Source of the DNA: Bacteroidota bacterium
GTDB lineage: Bacteria > Bacteroidota > Bacteroidia > Chitinophagales > BACL12
DNA: 64,000 nt
Reading direction: 5' to 3'
Assembly (NCBI GenBank): GCA_016706865.1
Contig: JADJIS010000003.1
Span: 372,001-436,000, forward strand
Below the pieces are notes generated by a model that saw only the letters and a list, made by a program, of their open reading frames with translations, was not told the origin of the DNA and searched no databases. This document shows, piece by piece, positions 25,458-34,528 of the stretch. The position numbers and the translations under genes are program-made. Position 1 is the stretch's first letter. Each line of letters opens with the position of its first letter.

Positions 25458-26088
25458 TGGAAATTCCGGTATCCACCACTAAACGAATATTCGCGTAAGC
25501 TTTATCCAGTTTATCTTTCACATTATTGGAATCTATCCATTTTGCAATTTCAATATCCTCCTCCGCTTGCGGCACAGGGGTTGTGGTATCGTTGCACATC
25601 ATAAGGTACCAATGTGTAACTTTTAACACCTTTGTTTTATTTTCCAATAAATACGTGTGATAGGTCTTCATTAATTTTTTAACGATGGATAATTTTTGAA
25701 GTCCGGTTTCTTCCCTAACCTCTCGCAAGGCAGCAACTTTTTTTCTTTCACCAACATCTAATTTCCCTTTCGGAAGATCCCACATATTTCTGCGGAAGAT
25801 CATGAGAATTTCATCTTTATTATTGAAAACCAATCCTCCTGCAGCTTTAATTTTTTTATATCCAATAAATAAGGAATCGCGAATTTCTTTGGCATCGTCA
25901 CCATAAATGGTAAGACTTTTTAAAACAGAACTGTTCTCAATAATATTAAATGCCTTGTCAATTTCTTTTTTTTGAGCAAAAGAATACACCGGATTTTTGT
26001 CATCTGTAGTAGTATTACCAAGCGGAAGTGGTCCCGACATAATATTTACCGGCACTTCGTTGATGAAAATTTTATAGCTTTGAACCAT
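25441..26088 (-). CDS. Nudix hydrolase
   Basis: The Nudix box GKLDVGERKKVAALREVREE (GX5EX7REUXEEXGU, continuing TGLQ) is at residues ~125-147. The N-terminal ~90 residues (SYKIFINEVPVNI) form the extra domain seen in Bacteroidota Nudix proteins encoded beside pyrE. The substrate is probably a nucleoside diphosphate derivative, not further defined. I chose the ATG at 26088. The frame is open to 26175, but the extra 29 residues would lie inside pyrE and do not look like Nudix sequence. With this start its ATG and the pyrE ATG share the palindrome CATG. Confidence 0.88.
   Translation of the reverse strand: MVQSYKIFINEVPVNIMSGPLPLGNTTTDDKNPVYSFAQKKEIDKAFNIIENSSVLKSLTIYGDDAKEIRDSLFIGYKKIKAAGGLVFNNKDEILMIFRRNMWDLPKGKLDVGERKKVAALREVREETGLQKLSIVKKLMKTYHTYLLENKTKVLKVTHWYLMMCNDTTTPVPQAEEDIEIAKWIDSNNVKDKLDKAYANIRLVVDTGISTMHHG
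26075..26082 (+). promoter_or_regulatory. -7 promoter box TAGCTTTG, pyrE
   Basis: TAGCTTTG matches TAnnTTTG and ends 4 nt before the pyrE ATG. The box lies inside the first codons of the divergent Nudix gene. Confidence 0.5.
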
Positions 26089-26731
26089 GCTTTTTAATTC
26101 TGACGACGCAATTTTATTCGCTGAAAAACTTTTATCCATAGGAGCCATCAAACTCCGTCCTGAGGAACCCTTCACCTGGGCAAGTGGCTGGAAGTCGCCA
26201 ATTTACTGCGACAACCGCTTAACCTTATCTTTTCCCGAAATTCGTTCGTGGCTCAAAGTTACGCTAGCCGACGGGATTCGACAAAAATTTCCTGATGTGG
26301 AGATCATAGCCGGAGTTGCCACAGCAGGCATTCCGCACGGTGCATTAATTGCGGAAGAACTCGGATTGCCCTTTATTTATGTGCGCAGTGAAGCCAAAAA
26401 ACACGGGCTGTCTAATCAAATTGAAGGAAAATTGGCGGAGGGAAATAAAGTTGTGGTGATAGAAGATCTCGTTTCCACCGGCGGAAGCAGTTTAACCGCA
26501 GTAAACTCTTTGCGAAACGCAGGAGCACAGGTGGAAGGGATGTGTGCATTATTTACCTATGCATTTGATGTTGCAGATATTGCATTTGCAGAGGCAAAGT
26601 GTAATTTATACACTATCGGCGATTATCCTTCACTTATAAAATATGCTATTCAAAATAATATCATTGCAATAGAAACAGAATCTCAGTTAAATGAATGGAG
26701 AAAAAATCCCTCTGCATGGAAACAACAATAA
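26087..26731 (+). CDS. pyrE: Orotate phosphoribosyltransferase
   Basis: PyrE makes orotidine monophosphate from orotate and PRPP. The N-terminus AIKLRPEEPFTWASGWKSPI and YCDNRLTLSFPEIRSWL is diagnostic, and the PRPP-binding loop is KVVVIEDLVSTGGSSLTAV. AGVATAGIPHGALIAEELG gives the PPi loop region. The 214-aa length is typical. Its start codon overlaps that of the divergent Nudix gene, and its stop overlaps the next gene's likely start (TAATG). Confidence 0.96.
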   Translation: MLFNSDDAILFAEKLLSIGAIKLRPEEPFTWASGWKSPIYCDNRLTLSFPEIRSWLKVTLADGIRQKFPDVEIIAGVATAGIPHGALIAEELGLPFIYVRSEAKKHGLSNQIEGKLAEGNKVVVIEDLVSTGGSSLTAVNSLRNAGAQVEGMCALFTYAFDVADIAFAEAKCNLYTIGDYPSLIKYAIQNNIIAIETESQLNEWRKNPSAWKQQ

Positions 26732-27237
26732 TGAATTTTATTGTTTTAGGAGCAGTGGCTGGTTTTGTCGGGGGAATTATTAATATGTTCTTGTGGCGAC
26801 AAACTCTTCGCAACAAAAAAATATTTGGAATTAAATTACAGCAAGGATTTTCTGAAGTGTTAAAAGAAAGTTTTGATCCGGCGTTGCAACAACCCGGTTT
26901 AGGAAAGTTGGATAAGATACAGGAAAACATCATCAAGCTGTTTGATGATTTTATGGCAAATAAACTCACCCAAAAAATGCCCGTATTAAGTATGTTCATC
27001 GACGAACAACTCATCAGTGAAATTCGTGTAATATTTCATGCGGAAATGGAGGAAAGTTTACCGAAATTGTTGGAAGAGAAATTAAATTTTACCGATAAGA
27101 GTTCAGAGATGTCCATGTTACTTCAGAGTGCTATTAATAAAATGATTAAAAAATATACCCGCCAGGCTTTATTTTATTTATTAATAGGTGTAATTGGCGG
27201 GGGAGTAGTAGGATGCTTATTTGCTATAATTATTTAA
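26731..27237 (+). CDS. DUF445-like membrane protein
   Basis: Two hydrophobic segments flank a helical middle: N-terminal FIVLGAVAGFVGGIINMFLW and C-terminal LFYLLIGVIGGGVVGCLFAI. The middle (FGIKLQQGFSEVLKESFDPAL, NKLTQKMPVLSMFIDEQLI, ISEIRVIFHAEMEE) resembles a short version of DUF445 proteins, which also have one terminal membrane segment at each end. In-frame ATGs are at 26695, 26716 and 26731. I prefer 26731, which overlaps the pyrE stop and opens directly into the first helix. The role is unknown; location after pyrE suggests co-transcription only. Confidence 0.6.
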   Translation: MNFIVLGAVAGFVGGIINMFLWRQTLRNKKIFGIKLQQGFSEVLKESFDPALQQPGLGKLDKIQENIIKLFDDFMANKLTQKMPVLSMFIDEQLISEIRVIFHAEMEESLPKLLEEKLNFTDKSSEMSMLLQSAINKMIKKYTRQALFYLLIGVIGGGVVGCLFAIII

Positions 27238-27581
27238 TCCCCGAAATAAAAACTTTGCGGCTTTGCCTAAAATTTATATTTTTTTCACGCAAAGCCGTAA
27301 AGGCGCAAAGATGTGGATTGTGCTTCACCGCGAGAAGTTTATTTCTGCACGATAAATTTAGTGCTTAACATTTGACTTTCACCAGCAAGATTTACAAAAT
27401 ATATTCCTGAAGGAAGATCTGATACATTGATATGGTTTCAAGATGTTAAAATTGACGCTCATACCAAAATTTCAACTTTTCGAGCCTAAAAGGCCTCTCT
27501 TGAAATGACCTTCGACTCTACTCCTGCAAAGCTTTGAGACTAATCCACACAAAAGTCACCTCTTTCCAACCAATCCCGTCG
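27238..27581. other. Gene-free spacer with a T9SS relic
   Basis: It contains an inverted pair of GCGGCTTTGCC-like and GGCGCAAAG-like sequences (27255-27310) and the sorting-domain relic at 27339-27437. The rest shows no ORF. Confidence 0.5.
27339..27437 (-). pseudogene. Relic of a T9SS type A sorting domain
   Basis: Read on the minus strand, 32 codons encode NVSDLPSGIYFVNLAGESQ followed by MLSTKFIVQK and a stop. This is the C-terminal end of a sorting domain as in the intact neighbours (compare LPSGIYYMIS-like endings). In frame immediately upstream is TGA, and no signal peptide, linker or body can be found in the remaining spacer. It is best read as the leftover 3' end of a deleted cargo gene. 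Confidence 0.7.
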
Positions 27582-27589
27582 TATCTTTG
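27582..27589 (+). promoter_or_regulatory. -7 promoter box TATCTTTG, desaturase
   Basis: TATCTTTG lies 18 nt before the ATG at 27608. It makes the TTG at 27587, which falls inside the box, an unlikely start. Confidence 0.5.
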
Positions 27590-27607
27590 CACAAAAGAAG
27601 TATATTA

Positions 27608-28693
27608 ATGCATTCGATAAAATACGTTTCTACCGATAAAAAACAACACGAATTTTTTGCTACCGTAAGGAAAAATGTAAATCAATACTTTCAGGAAAAA
27701 GGCATCTCCAAGCAAGCCAATGGCTTCATGTTCATGAAAACCATTGGAATGTTGGCCATTTATCTTGTGCCTTTTGTATTGATCTTGACTGTCGCAATGC
27801 CTGTTTGGGTTGCACTCATTCTCACCATTGTTATGGGATTTGGAGTTGCAGGAGTGGGTATGGGGGTAATGCATGATGCGGTTCACCATTCCTATTCGAA
27901 AAAACTCTGGGTAAATAAATTATTTGGCGGAACACTTTATTTACTGGGAGCCAATGTGCTCAACTGGAAAGTTCAACATAATATTCTTCATCATACCTAC
28001 ACCAATATTGAAGGACTTGATGAAGATATTGACGCACCCGGACCATTGCGTTTATCGGAACAGCAACCCCTTAAAAAAATACATAAGTACCAATATATTC
28101 ACGCATTTTTCTTTTATGGTCTATTAACAATCACAAAATTGATATTGGATTTTGTGCAATTAAAAAAATATAATGAAGTTGGTTTAACGCATGCACAAAA
28201 TGCAAACCCCAAAGCCGAGTATATTAAAATGGCTATCCGGAAAATTGCCTATTTAATTGTAATTATCGGATTGCCATTATTGTTGACCGATTTTTTATGG
28301 TGGCAAGTATTACTCGGATTTGTAATTATGCATTGGACCGCAGGTTTAATTCTGAGTATCATATTTCAATTGGCTCATATTGTGGAAGGTGCACATCAGC
28401 CTATTCCAACTAGCGAAGGCACCATTGAAAATGACTGGGCCGTGCATCAACTAAAAACCACTGCCGACTTTGCGAGAAACAGTCATTTTTTAAATTGGTA
28501 TGTAGGGGGATTAAATTTTCAGATCGAACATCATTTATTCCCGAATATTTGTCATATACACTACAAAAAAATATCTCCGATCGTGGAGAAAACTGCAAAG
28601 GAGTTCGGTTTGCCTTATAATTTGAAGCCTACCTTATTGAGCGCATTAGCATCGCATGTGCAGCGTTTGAAAGAATTGGGTACGGCGTCGTGA
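27608..28693 (+). CDS. Membrane fatty acid / acyl-CoA desaturase
   Basis: Three histidine boxes bind the di-iron centre: HDAVHHS (~86), HNILHHTYTN (~120) and QIEHHLFPNICHIHY (~305). Four hydrophobic membrane segments lie around residues 40-85 and 210-255. The order and spacing fit the linoleoyl-CoA/delta-6-type (DesA3-like) group. It would introduce a double bond into membrane or CoA-bound acyl chains. No cytochrome b5 domain is fused. The electron donor is not nearby. Confidence 0.92.
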   Translation: MHSIKYVSTDKKQHEFFATVRKNVNQYFQEKGISKQANGFMFMKTIGMLAIYLVPFVLILTVAMPVWVALILTIVMGFGVAGVGMGVMHDAVHHSYSKKLWVNKLFGGTLYLLGANVLNWKVQHNILHHTYTNIEGLDEDIDAPGPLRLSEQQPLKKIHKYQYIHAFFFYGLLTITKLILDFVQLKKYNEVGLTHAQNANPKAEYIKMAIRKIAYLIVIIGLPLLLTDFLWWQVLLGFVIMHWTAGLILSIIFQLAHIVEGAHQPIPTSEGTIENDWAVHQLKTTADFARNSHFLNWYVGGLNFQIEHHLFPNICHIHYKKISPIVEKTAKEFGLPYNLKPTLLSALASHVQRLKELGTAS

Positions 28694-28823
28694 AAAATTC
28701 TAACAAAAAGGGGCATTAATCTAAGGTGTAAATAATAAAACATTTTTATAAACAATTGGGTTTATTTTGGATTCGAAATTTCTAAATTTGGGTCATGGCA
28801 ATAAAGCATCAAAAAATTAGTTG

Positions 28824-29903
28824 ATGAAATCAATTTTACACTCAATTTTATTAGCTGCATTTATATTTATTTCTTTAAATTCATGTGATGCACAAAATAA
28901 AACTAATTGGGGTGAAACTAAAATTCAGATCTCAGAGGACTATAAGATTCAATGTATTACAAATTTAAAAGATTCATTAATATATATTGGTGGGTATGTG
29001 ATAAATGGTGGAAGGAAAGATCTTGAAAAATGCGAACCATTTTTAATTTATAGTTTGAATAAAGGGATTACATGGCAGAATGCTGTGAATGTTGAATGCA
29101 ATAGTGTTGAAGAATTGGAAATTATTAATGGATTTCTTGTAATTAGATGTCTTAAATATATTGCTGATACTAATAATCCTTCACGAAGTGAAACTGTATT
29201 CTATTATCTTAATATTAGGACTAACAAAATTTCTTCAATTCAACCACTTAAAGAAAAACACATATCCTCCGCTTATCTTGTTAATGATAGTACTATTATT
29301 TTTAATATTACACATAATCAATTTGGCTCAAGCTATATAATATCAAAAGATTTTGGTAATTCATGGAATGAACTACATTTTATCGAGAATATCAAATATG
29401 ACTTGTTTCAAGATAAAGCACAATTCAACAATTTGTTATGGGGAGTTGGCACTAAGTTCCCAGACTCATTGTTTATTGCAAGCTTAAACTTTGATACTAA
29501 AAAAATAAATGAAGTTGCTACCTTGAAAAACAGCACTTTTTTTTCGTTTTGTAGCGATTATAATCAATTTTATGTTATAGTTAAAGAGGGTTCATGGTTA
29601 TCATGCAACAAAATAAATAATTCTACAATGGATGACACACCATATTTTAGATACCGAATAAGAGAAGGTATGTCACCTCGGAATTGTTTTCTTAAGGATA
29701 ATTTGATTTTAATAATAGAACAGTCAAAAGATTTCTTTCCTTCTTATGCTGTAAATTATAAGAAAACCAAAGAAGAAAAGTGGCAAACAATAAATGTTCC
29801 AAATTTAGTATTTCCCTTTAATTCTTTTGATCACGGTCACCTTTATTATATTTCGGTTAATAATATTCTTTTGCATTTAGATTTTAATAAAATTGATTCT
29901 TAG
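28824..29903 (+). CDS. Lipoprotein with BNR-like repeats, unknown
   Basis: The N-terminus is a lipoprotein signal (SILLAAFIFISLNSCDAQ, Cys ~22). The ~340-residue body has Asp-box-like turns SLNKGITWQN and SKDFGNSWNEL, indicating a small beta-propeller. There is no T9SS domain, unlike most secreted proteins in this window. I chose ATG 28824 rather than the TTG just before it. It is more AT-rich than its neighbours. The function is unknown. Confidence 0.7.
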   Translation: MKSILHSILLAAFIFISLNSCDAQNKTNWGETKIQISEDYKIQCITNLKDSLIYIGGYVINGGRKDLEKCEPFLIYSLNKGITWQNAVNVECNSVEELEIINGFLVIRCLKYIADTNNPSRSETVFYYLNIRTNKISSIQPLKEKHISSAYLVNDSTIIFNITHNQFGSSYIISKDFGNSWNELHFIENIKYDLFQDKAQFNNLLWGVGTKFPDSLFIASLNFDTKKINEVATLKNSTFFSFCSDYNQFYVIVKEGSWLSCNKINNSTMDDTPYFRYRIREGMSPRNCFLKDNLILIIEQSKDFFPSYAVNYKKTKEEKWQTINVPNLVFPFNSFDHGHLYYISVNNILLHLDFNKIDS

Positions 29904-29945
29904 ATATGTTTTTAATAAGAAAAATGTTTATGTAGGCAGATTTAA

Positions 29946-30021
29946 CCCCGGTAGGGGTGGCATTATTATAGAAAAAACACCCATGTATGCAGGAATGTAC
30001 CCCCGGTAGGGGTGGCATTAT
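29946..30021. repeat. Two copies of a 21-bp hairpin repeat
   Basis: CCCCGGTAGGGGTGGCATTA occurs at 29946 and 30001. The core CCCC-GGTA-GGGG forms a short tight hairpin. The copies are separated by 34 bp and lie in the gap between two convergent genes. Confidence 0.85.
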
Positions 30022-30092
30022 AACCCATAACACAAAGTTTTTCGTTGAGATAAAATGCCATCACTATTTGGCGTGTTGATTGATACATCGAA

Positions 30093-31325
30093 CTAATTCC
30101 CTTCCTTGATCACTTTTTTAACACTAATACCATTGTAGGATTTACCGGTTAAAAAATACATTCCGTTTTGCAGATCTGAAAGATCGATTGTTGTAGAATT
30201 TATTATAGGAATATCTATCGATCTTACCAATTTTCCCTGAATATCAGTAATATAAAATAGAGTAGGAGATGTTATTCCTCTTATGGTTAAAAATGTATTT
30301 ACCGGATTAGGATAAACATTAAATTCATCAGCAATGGTATTTGATATAGCAATAACAGTAGTATCCTTTTCTCCCTCCGGAAAAATAAAAATTTGTGAAA
30401 TAGGAATATGATCTGAAGCATAATGTAAAGCATTTGCCACATCCACAGTAACTGATGTATTAGGTAAACTATTAATTGAATCATTAAAATGATTTCCGTC
30501 GTTTCCAATTGCTTTTAAACTGCCCACAAAACATTCCATACCTCCGGAAGCATTAATTGCTTTAGAATACAACATCATATCAAACCTATCGTCCATACCG
30601 CCCGTGGCACCTCCTCCAAACGACCTTACCCTCGGGCTTTGTGTGTGATAGGGAGCATTTATACTATTATTCCAGGTGGAGGTTAGAACATCTTCTAAAT
30701 TATCAATTACAAACCCATTGGAAGAACTGTCCAATAATGCGATATAGGCCGCCTCATTTTCTCCATAAATATTAAAATCACCACAAATAATAAAATTTGC
30801 ACTGTCGGGTAAAAGTGCTGTTGATTTACGCAAACTGTCCACTTCCCCGGCTCTCAAAACTTCATTTTCACCCCCGGAGCTTGCTTTTAAATGCAGCGAA
30901 TAAATATAAAATATTTCATCTGACGATTTGTGTATCAATTTAAATTGATTGATATCCCGCAAAGCTGTTTTTACGGGAGTATTGGAAATAAAATCAAATT
31001 TATCCTTCCTATAAAAAATGCCATTATCCGTATCATAACTATTAATAAAAGTTCCCATGGCGTAATTGGTATCTATTTTGGAAATTACGCTATCAAATAA
31101 TCGGTTGGCACCGGATAATTCGATCAATTCCTGAACTACCAGAATATCGGGATGTACACTTTCGATAACAGTCACCAAAAAATTTTCTTTATTATTTCCG
31201 GTATTGTCGAAATTCAATACATTATACGACATAAAAGTGCAGGTGTCCTGTGCCCAGATTATTGAACAGGAAATACAAATAAACAACAATACACAACATC
31301 CTCTTTTCATTATAAAATATTTCAT
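30093..31325 (-). CDS. Secreted endonuclease/exonuclease/phosphatase family protein with T9SS domain
   Basis: After a signal peptide the EEP fold is clear: TFMSYNVLNFDNTG, HPDILVVQELIE (metal Glu), IYSLHLKASSGG, FIICGDFNIYGE (catalytic Asp/Asn) and HYASDHIPISQIF (Asp-His). It could hydrolyse DNA, RNA or phosphoesters outside the cell. The C-terminal ~75 residues are a sorting domain (FNVYPNPVNTFLTI, ITDIQGKLVRS, NGMYFLTGKSY). Two ATGs lie five codons apart; either yields a signal peptide. Confidence 0.88.
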   Translation of the reverse strand: MKYFIMKRGCCVLLFICISCSIIWAQDTCTFMSYNVLNFDNTGNNKENFLVTVIESVHPDILVVQELIELSGANRLFDSVISKIDTNYAMGTFINSYDTDNGIFYRKDKFDFISNTPVKTALRDINQFKLIHKSSDEIFYIYSLHLKASSGGENEVLRAGEVDSLRKSTALLPDSANFIICGDFNIYGENEAAYIALLDSSSNGFVIDNLEDVLTSTWNNSINAPYHTQSPRVRSFGGGATGGMDDRFDMMLYSKAINASGGMECFVGSLKAIGNDGNHFNDSINSLPNTSVTVDVANALHYASDHIPISQIFIFPEGEKDTTVIAISNTIADEFNVYPNPVNTFLTIRGITSPTLFYITDIQGKLVRSIDIPIINSTTIDLSDLQNGMYFLTGKSYNGISVKKVIKEGN

Positions 31326-31398
31326 TTGTTCAAAAATCGGGAATTATTCCTTAATAGTTTCGAAATAATTATAAACTAAACTCAGTCAGATAATTATA

Positions 31399-33924
31399 TC
31401 ATTTTATTTTAATCAATGGCAAACTGGTAGTATTATGTTCCTGTTGAAGAACTACCATGTAATTTCCAACTGCTAAATGTTCAATATCCAGTGTTATCAA
31501 ATTTGTTTGATGGTTAATATTTTGTTGGAATAATAACTGTCCCTGTAAGGTATAAATATAAACTGCAACAGATTTCTCTCTATTTTTTAATTCAATATTT
31601 AAAAATTCGGAAGTGGGGTTTGGGAATAATAAAACCGTGTTCTCATTCTTTAATTCATTAAGTGCAGTTGTAACCTGGAAGGAGCCTGCTTCAATATCCG
31701 CACCGCAATCGTTCGTTACTACCAGCGTTACATCCCATGTATTCGCAAAAGGATATTCATGCCAGGGATTTAATTCATAAGAAACTGCTCCATCACCAAA
31801 ATCCCAATATGTAGTTAAAACATCCGTGGAAGTATTGGTAAATCCAAGTGTTAGTGGACCAAGCGGTTCAGAGGTAAATGCTGCAACTGGTAAAGGTGTA
31901 ATAGTCAGAGTTATTGTATCACTGTTTGCACAACCGGTTAATGGATTTATTACATCAACATAATAAGTACCACTTTCGGTAACAAATAATGTTTGTGAAA
32001 TTGCTCCGGTATTCCATAAATATTCCGCTCCAATATTTTCCGCATCCAGCATGGTGCCTTCACAAACAACACCATTATCTCCCAAATCAATTATCGGTAG
32101 TGGATTAACAATAATTTCTGAAGTATCGGTGGTATAACATGCAATATTAGAATAATAAATGACCCAATAATTTCCGGATTCAGCAACATTAATAGTTTGG
32201 GTACTTTCACCTGTGCTCCAAATATAATTTTCTGCTCCGGGCCCTGCATCAAGGGTTACGGTAGTTCCTGTACAAACAGCTTCATCATCGAGTTCAACAA
32301 CCGGTGGTGTAACAAAATTTATAGTTTCGGTTACAATTGCATCACATGGAGTAACTGCAAATCGCCATCCTTTTTCCACCATAGAAAATGGATTTTGATT
32401 GTATAATTCATCCGTAACATATGCGATCGTGCCATCGATATTTTCAATCCCTTGAGTAATGTCTCCACCATCATCCTCAATTTCAGTAATATGAAAATCT
32501 ATTGCATTGGAAGTTTCATAGAGAACTATCTGTCCTGTAATAGTTCCCGCTCCGCCGTAATGAGTAACTTCATCATATTCTACTATGAATCGGCGAAAGG
32601 GAATTGTTCCCTGAATTTCATATTTGATATCACCACCGGCATCCGGATTAAGATCTGTCCAGCATAGTGCAATAATGTTATTAGGATTAACCGGATCGGG
32701 GAAATGTTGATTATTATAAGAGTTTGATCCGGCGCTGAAACCTATTAGTCCGTTGGAGGATACAAAAAGATGGTCATATTCATTTCCAAAAAAAGTAAAA
32801 TTAAATCCTATATCAATATTGTCAATATAGGCATCATCACCTAGATCTAAATCATCAGGAGAGGCTAAAAAATAAGGAGCAAAAGGGATTTCAGTCACTG
32901 TATATTCCCCTTCAGTTATAAAGGTATATGTGATATCAGTACTACTACCAACACCACCCACAATAGAGGGATCTAATTCACCGGTTAAGGGATTTACTAT
33001 TCCATCTCCGCTCCATGTTCCGCCACCGGCAATAGGGCTCGGAAAAACAGTGCCGCCACCATAACAAATATTTTCAGGAAATCCTGTTGTAATATAAGTA
33101 GAGGTGTTAATTACAATTGTGTTATTTGTATCATTTATTGCGAGTTCATCCGCATCATAGTTTACCCAACTTACAATATCGTGTGGTCCTTCCGATGATA
33201 GATCTCCGGGTGCATCGAAATTATAGATGTAGGTATTTCCGGCAGGTAAAGTTCCTGCAACCGGCTCAGTGACAGGAGTTCCGCCATCAATGGAAAAACT
33301 AACAGAAAAACCGCTTGCGTTTTCAGTTCCAAAGTTCTTTATAGTTACAGAAATTGGTTCCGAATCGCTTAGATCGCATGCGTCGGGAATGTCGGTTACA
33401 GATAGAATAGAGAGGTCATTATCCAATCCAAGAATATTGACTGTGTAATCTTCGGCTTCTCCATAAGTTTCAGTTCCACATGCATCAAAATCAAGTCCCC
33501 CATAAACACATCTGATCCTCAGTTGTGTTGATCCGGGCATTGCGGAAAGGGGCACTGTGAATGGAACAAAAATTTCTTCTCCTGCAGGCAAATTAAAACC
33601 GATAAATAACTCCTCATCAGAAGCAAACACAAGGTCATGATCATAGTCGACCCAGGCGCGGTATGACTCACCAAAATCAGGAGTATTAATAATATGTAAA
33701 TCATAAGTATTCCCTACAATAAGAGTAGTTGTAAGGGCTGTAAAATCAGAATAACCGCTTCCATCCCCGCCGCCTGAACCGAGATTTCCGATAGTATTTA
33801 ATTCAAAACCGTCGATAAAGTCGTTGTCTGTGGTCCCTGCGGTATAGTCAGGTATGCAATATTGGGCGCGCGAAATTCCTGTTGTTAATGCAAATAGCAA
33901 TAATAACCAGCTGACTTTTTTCAA
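31399..33924 (-). CDS. Large secreted GEVED/CARDB/PKD protein with T9SS domain
   Basis: The domain order is: signal peptide; GEVED domain (~22-165; RAWVDYDHDLVFASDEELF, YGEAEDYTVNI); a CARDB-like Ig domain (~170-275; EPISVTIKNFGTENASGFSV); a nidogen-like segment (~345-500; HLFVSSNGLIGFSAGSNSY, IALCWTDLNPDAGGDI); two Ig-like repeats with IWSTGESTQTINV-type WSTG motifs; a PKD domain (~695-760; TYWDFGDGAVSYELNPWHEY); and a type A sorting domain (VLLFPNPTSEFLNI). It is probably a surface adhesin or matrix protein. No enzyme domain is seen. Confidence 0.85.
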   Translation of the reverse strand: MKKVSWLLLLFALTTGISRAQYCIPDYTAGTTDNDFIDGFELNTIGNLGSGGGDGSGYSDFTALTTTLIVGNTYDLHIINTPDFGESYRAWVDYDHDLVFASDEELFIGFNLPAGEEIFVPFTVPLSAMPGSTQLRIRCVYGGLDFDACGTETYGEAEDYTVNILGLDNDLSILSVTDIPDACDLSDSEPISVTIKNFGTENASGFSVSFSIDGGTPVTEPVAGTLPAGNTYIYNFDAPGDLSSEGPHDIVSWVNYDADELAINDTNNTIVINTSTYITTGFPENICYGGGTVFPSPIAGGGTWSGDGIVNPLTGELDPSIVGGVGSSTDITYTFITEGEYTVTEIPFAPYFLASPDDLDLGDDAYIDNIDIGFNFTFFGNEYDHLFVSSNGLIGFSAGSNSYNNQHFPDPVNPNNIIALCWTDLNPDAGGDIKYEIQGTIPFRRFIVEYDEVTHYGGAGTITGQIVLYETSNAIDFHITEIEDDGGDITQGIENIDGTIAYVTDELYNQNPFSMVEKGWRFAVTPCDAIVTETINFVTPPVVELDDEAVCTGTTVTLDAGPGAENYIWSTGESTQTINVAESGNYWVIYYSNIACYTTDTSEIIVNPLPIIDLGDNGVVCEGTMLDAENIGAEYLWNTGAISQTLFVTESGTYYVDVINPLTGCANSDTITLTITPLPVAAFTSEPLGPLTLGFTNTSTDVLTTYWDFGDGAVSYELNPWHEYPFANTWDVTLVVTNDCGADIEAGSFQVTTALNELKNENTVLLFPNPTSEFLNIELKNREKSVAVYIYTLQGQLLFQQNINHQTNLITLDIEHLAVGNYMVVLQQEHNTTSLPLIKIK

Positions 33925-33949
33925 ATGTGTGCGAAATAATAAGGTGAAA

Positions 33950-34336
33950 CTATTTGTTCATTGTCTCCATATACATAACCATTTTGGGAGCACGTTTTGT
34001 AAAATAGTCGTTCCATCTTGCAGCATCCCACATATTTCCTGCACTATCTCTTAAAGGCAGAACCTGCATGCTGATCTTCTTTTCAGCAAAATTGCCAGTC
34101 ATTGTAATGTTGTTATCACTGAAATTTGTGCAGAATTGATTCATTACCTCCTGGCTGATGAAATTCATAGATGTAGCATCTAATACATACCATTCTGCCA
34201 ATGGAAGGTCAACCGGCAGAGTTATAACCAATTGGTCGTTAATAGTAGCTTTTGTAGGGTCAGCAGCGGGTGTGGCAGCTTTTACAGAAAATATCCCAAC
34301 AGTGATGAGGAGTACAGAAGTAATTACTTTTTTCAT
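33950..34336 (-). CDS. Small secreted protein, unknown
   Basis: I chose the ATG at 34336 because it opens a signal peptide (MKKVITSVLLITVGIFSVKA); the frame extends 21 codons further without such character. The mature ~108 residues (ADPTKATINDQLVITLPVDL, RWNDYFTKRAPKMVMYME) are unrecognised. It lacks a sorting domain. It lies 25 bp upstream of the large GEVED gene on the same strand, so the two are likely one transcription unit. Confidence 0.65.
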   Translation of the reverse strand: MKKVITSVLLITVGIFSVKAATPAADPTKATINDQLVITLPVDLPLAEWYVLDATSMNFISQEVMNQFCTNFSDNNITMTGNFAEKKISMQVLPLRDSAGNMWDAARWNDYFTKRAPKMVMYMETMNK

Positions 34337-34528
34337 TTTTTTTACGTTTTGTTGGTTTAAAGATAAGTGTATTTTTGAACTATTAAAATAAAAATTCACA
34401 GCAAATGGTGTATTTTAGGCTAGCGGAGTCAAATTTGTGATTTTAAGGGATTTGTAACAGTTCACGATCAGTTGATTCTAAAGTGAAAAAAGGGTAAATG
34501 CGTATTAAATCATGGGAGGATGTAAATA

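Noticed and set aside
26089..26175. Longer Nudix N-terminus starting at 26175
   Set aside because: The extra 29 residues lie inside pyrE and do not resemble the family; the ATG at 26088 precedes the conserved IFINEVP segment.
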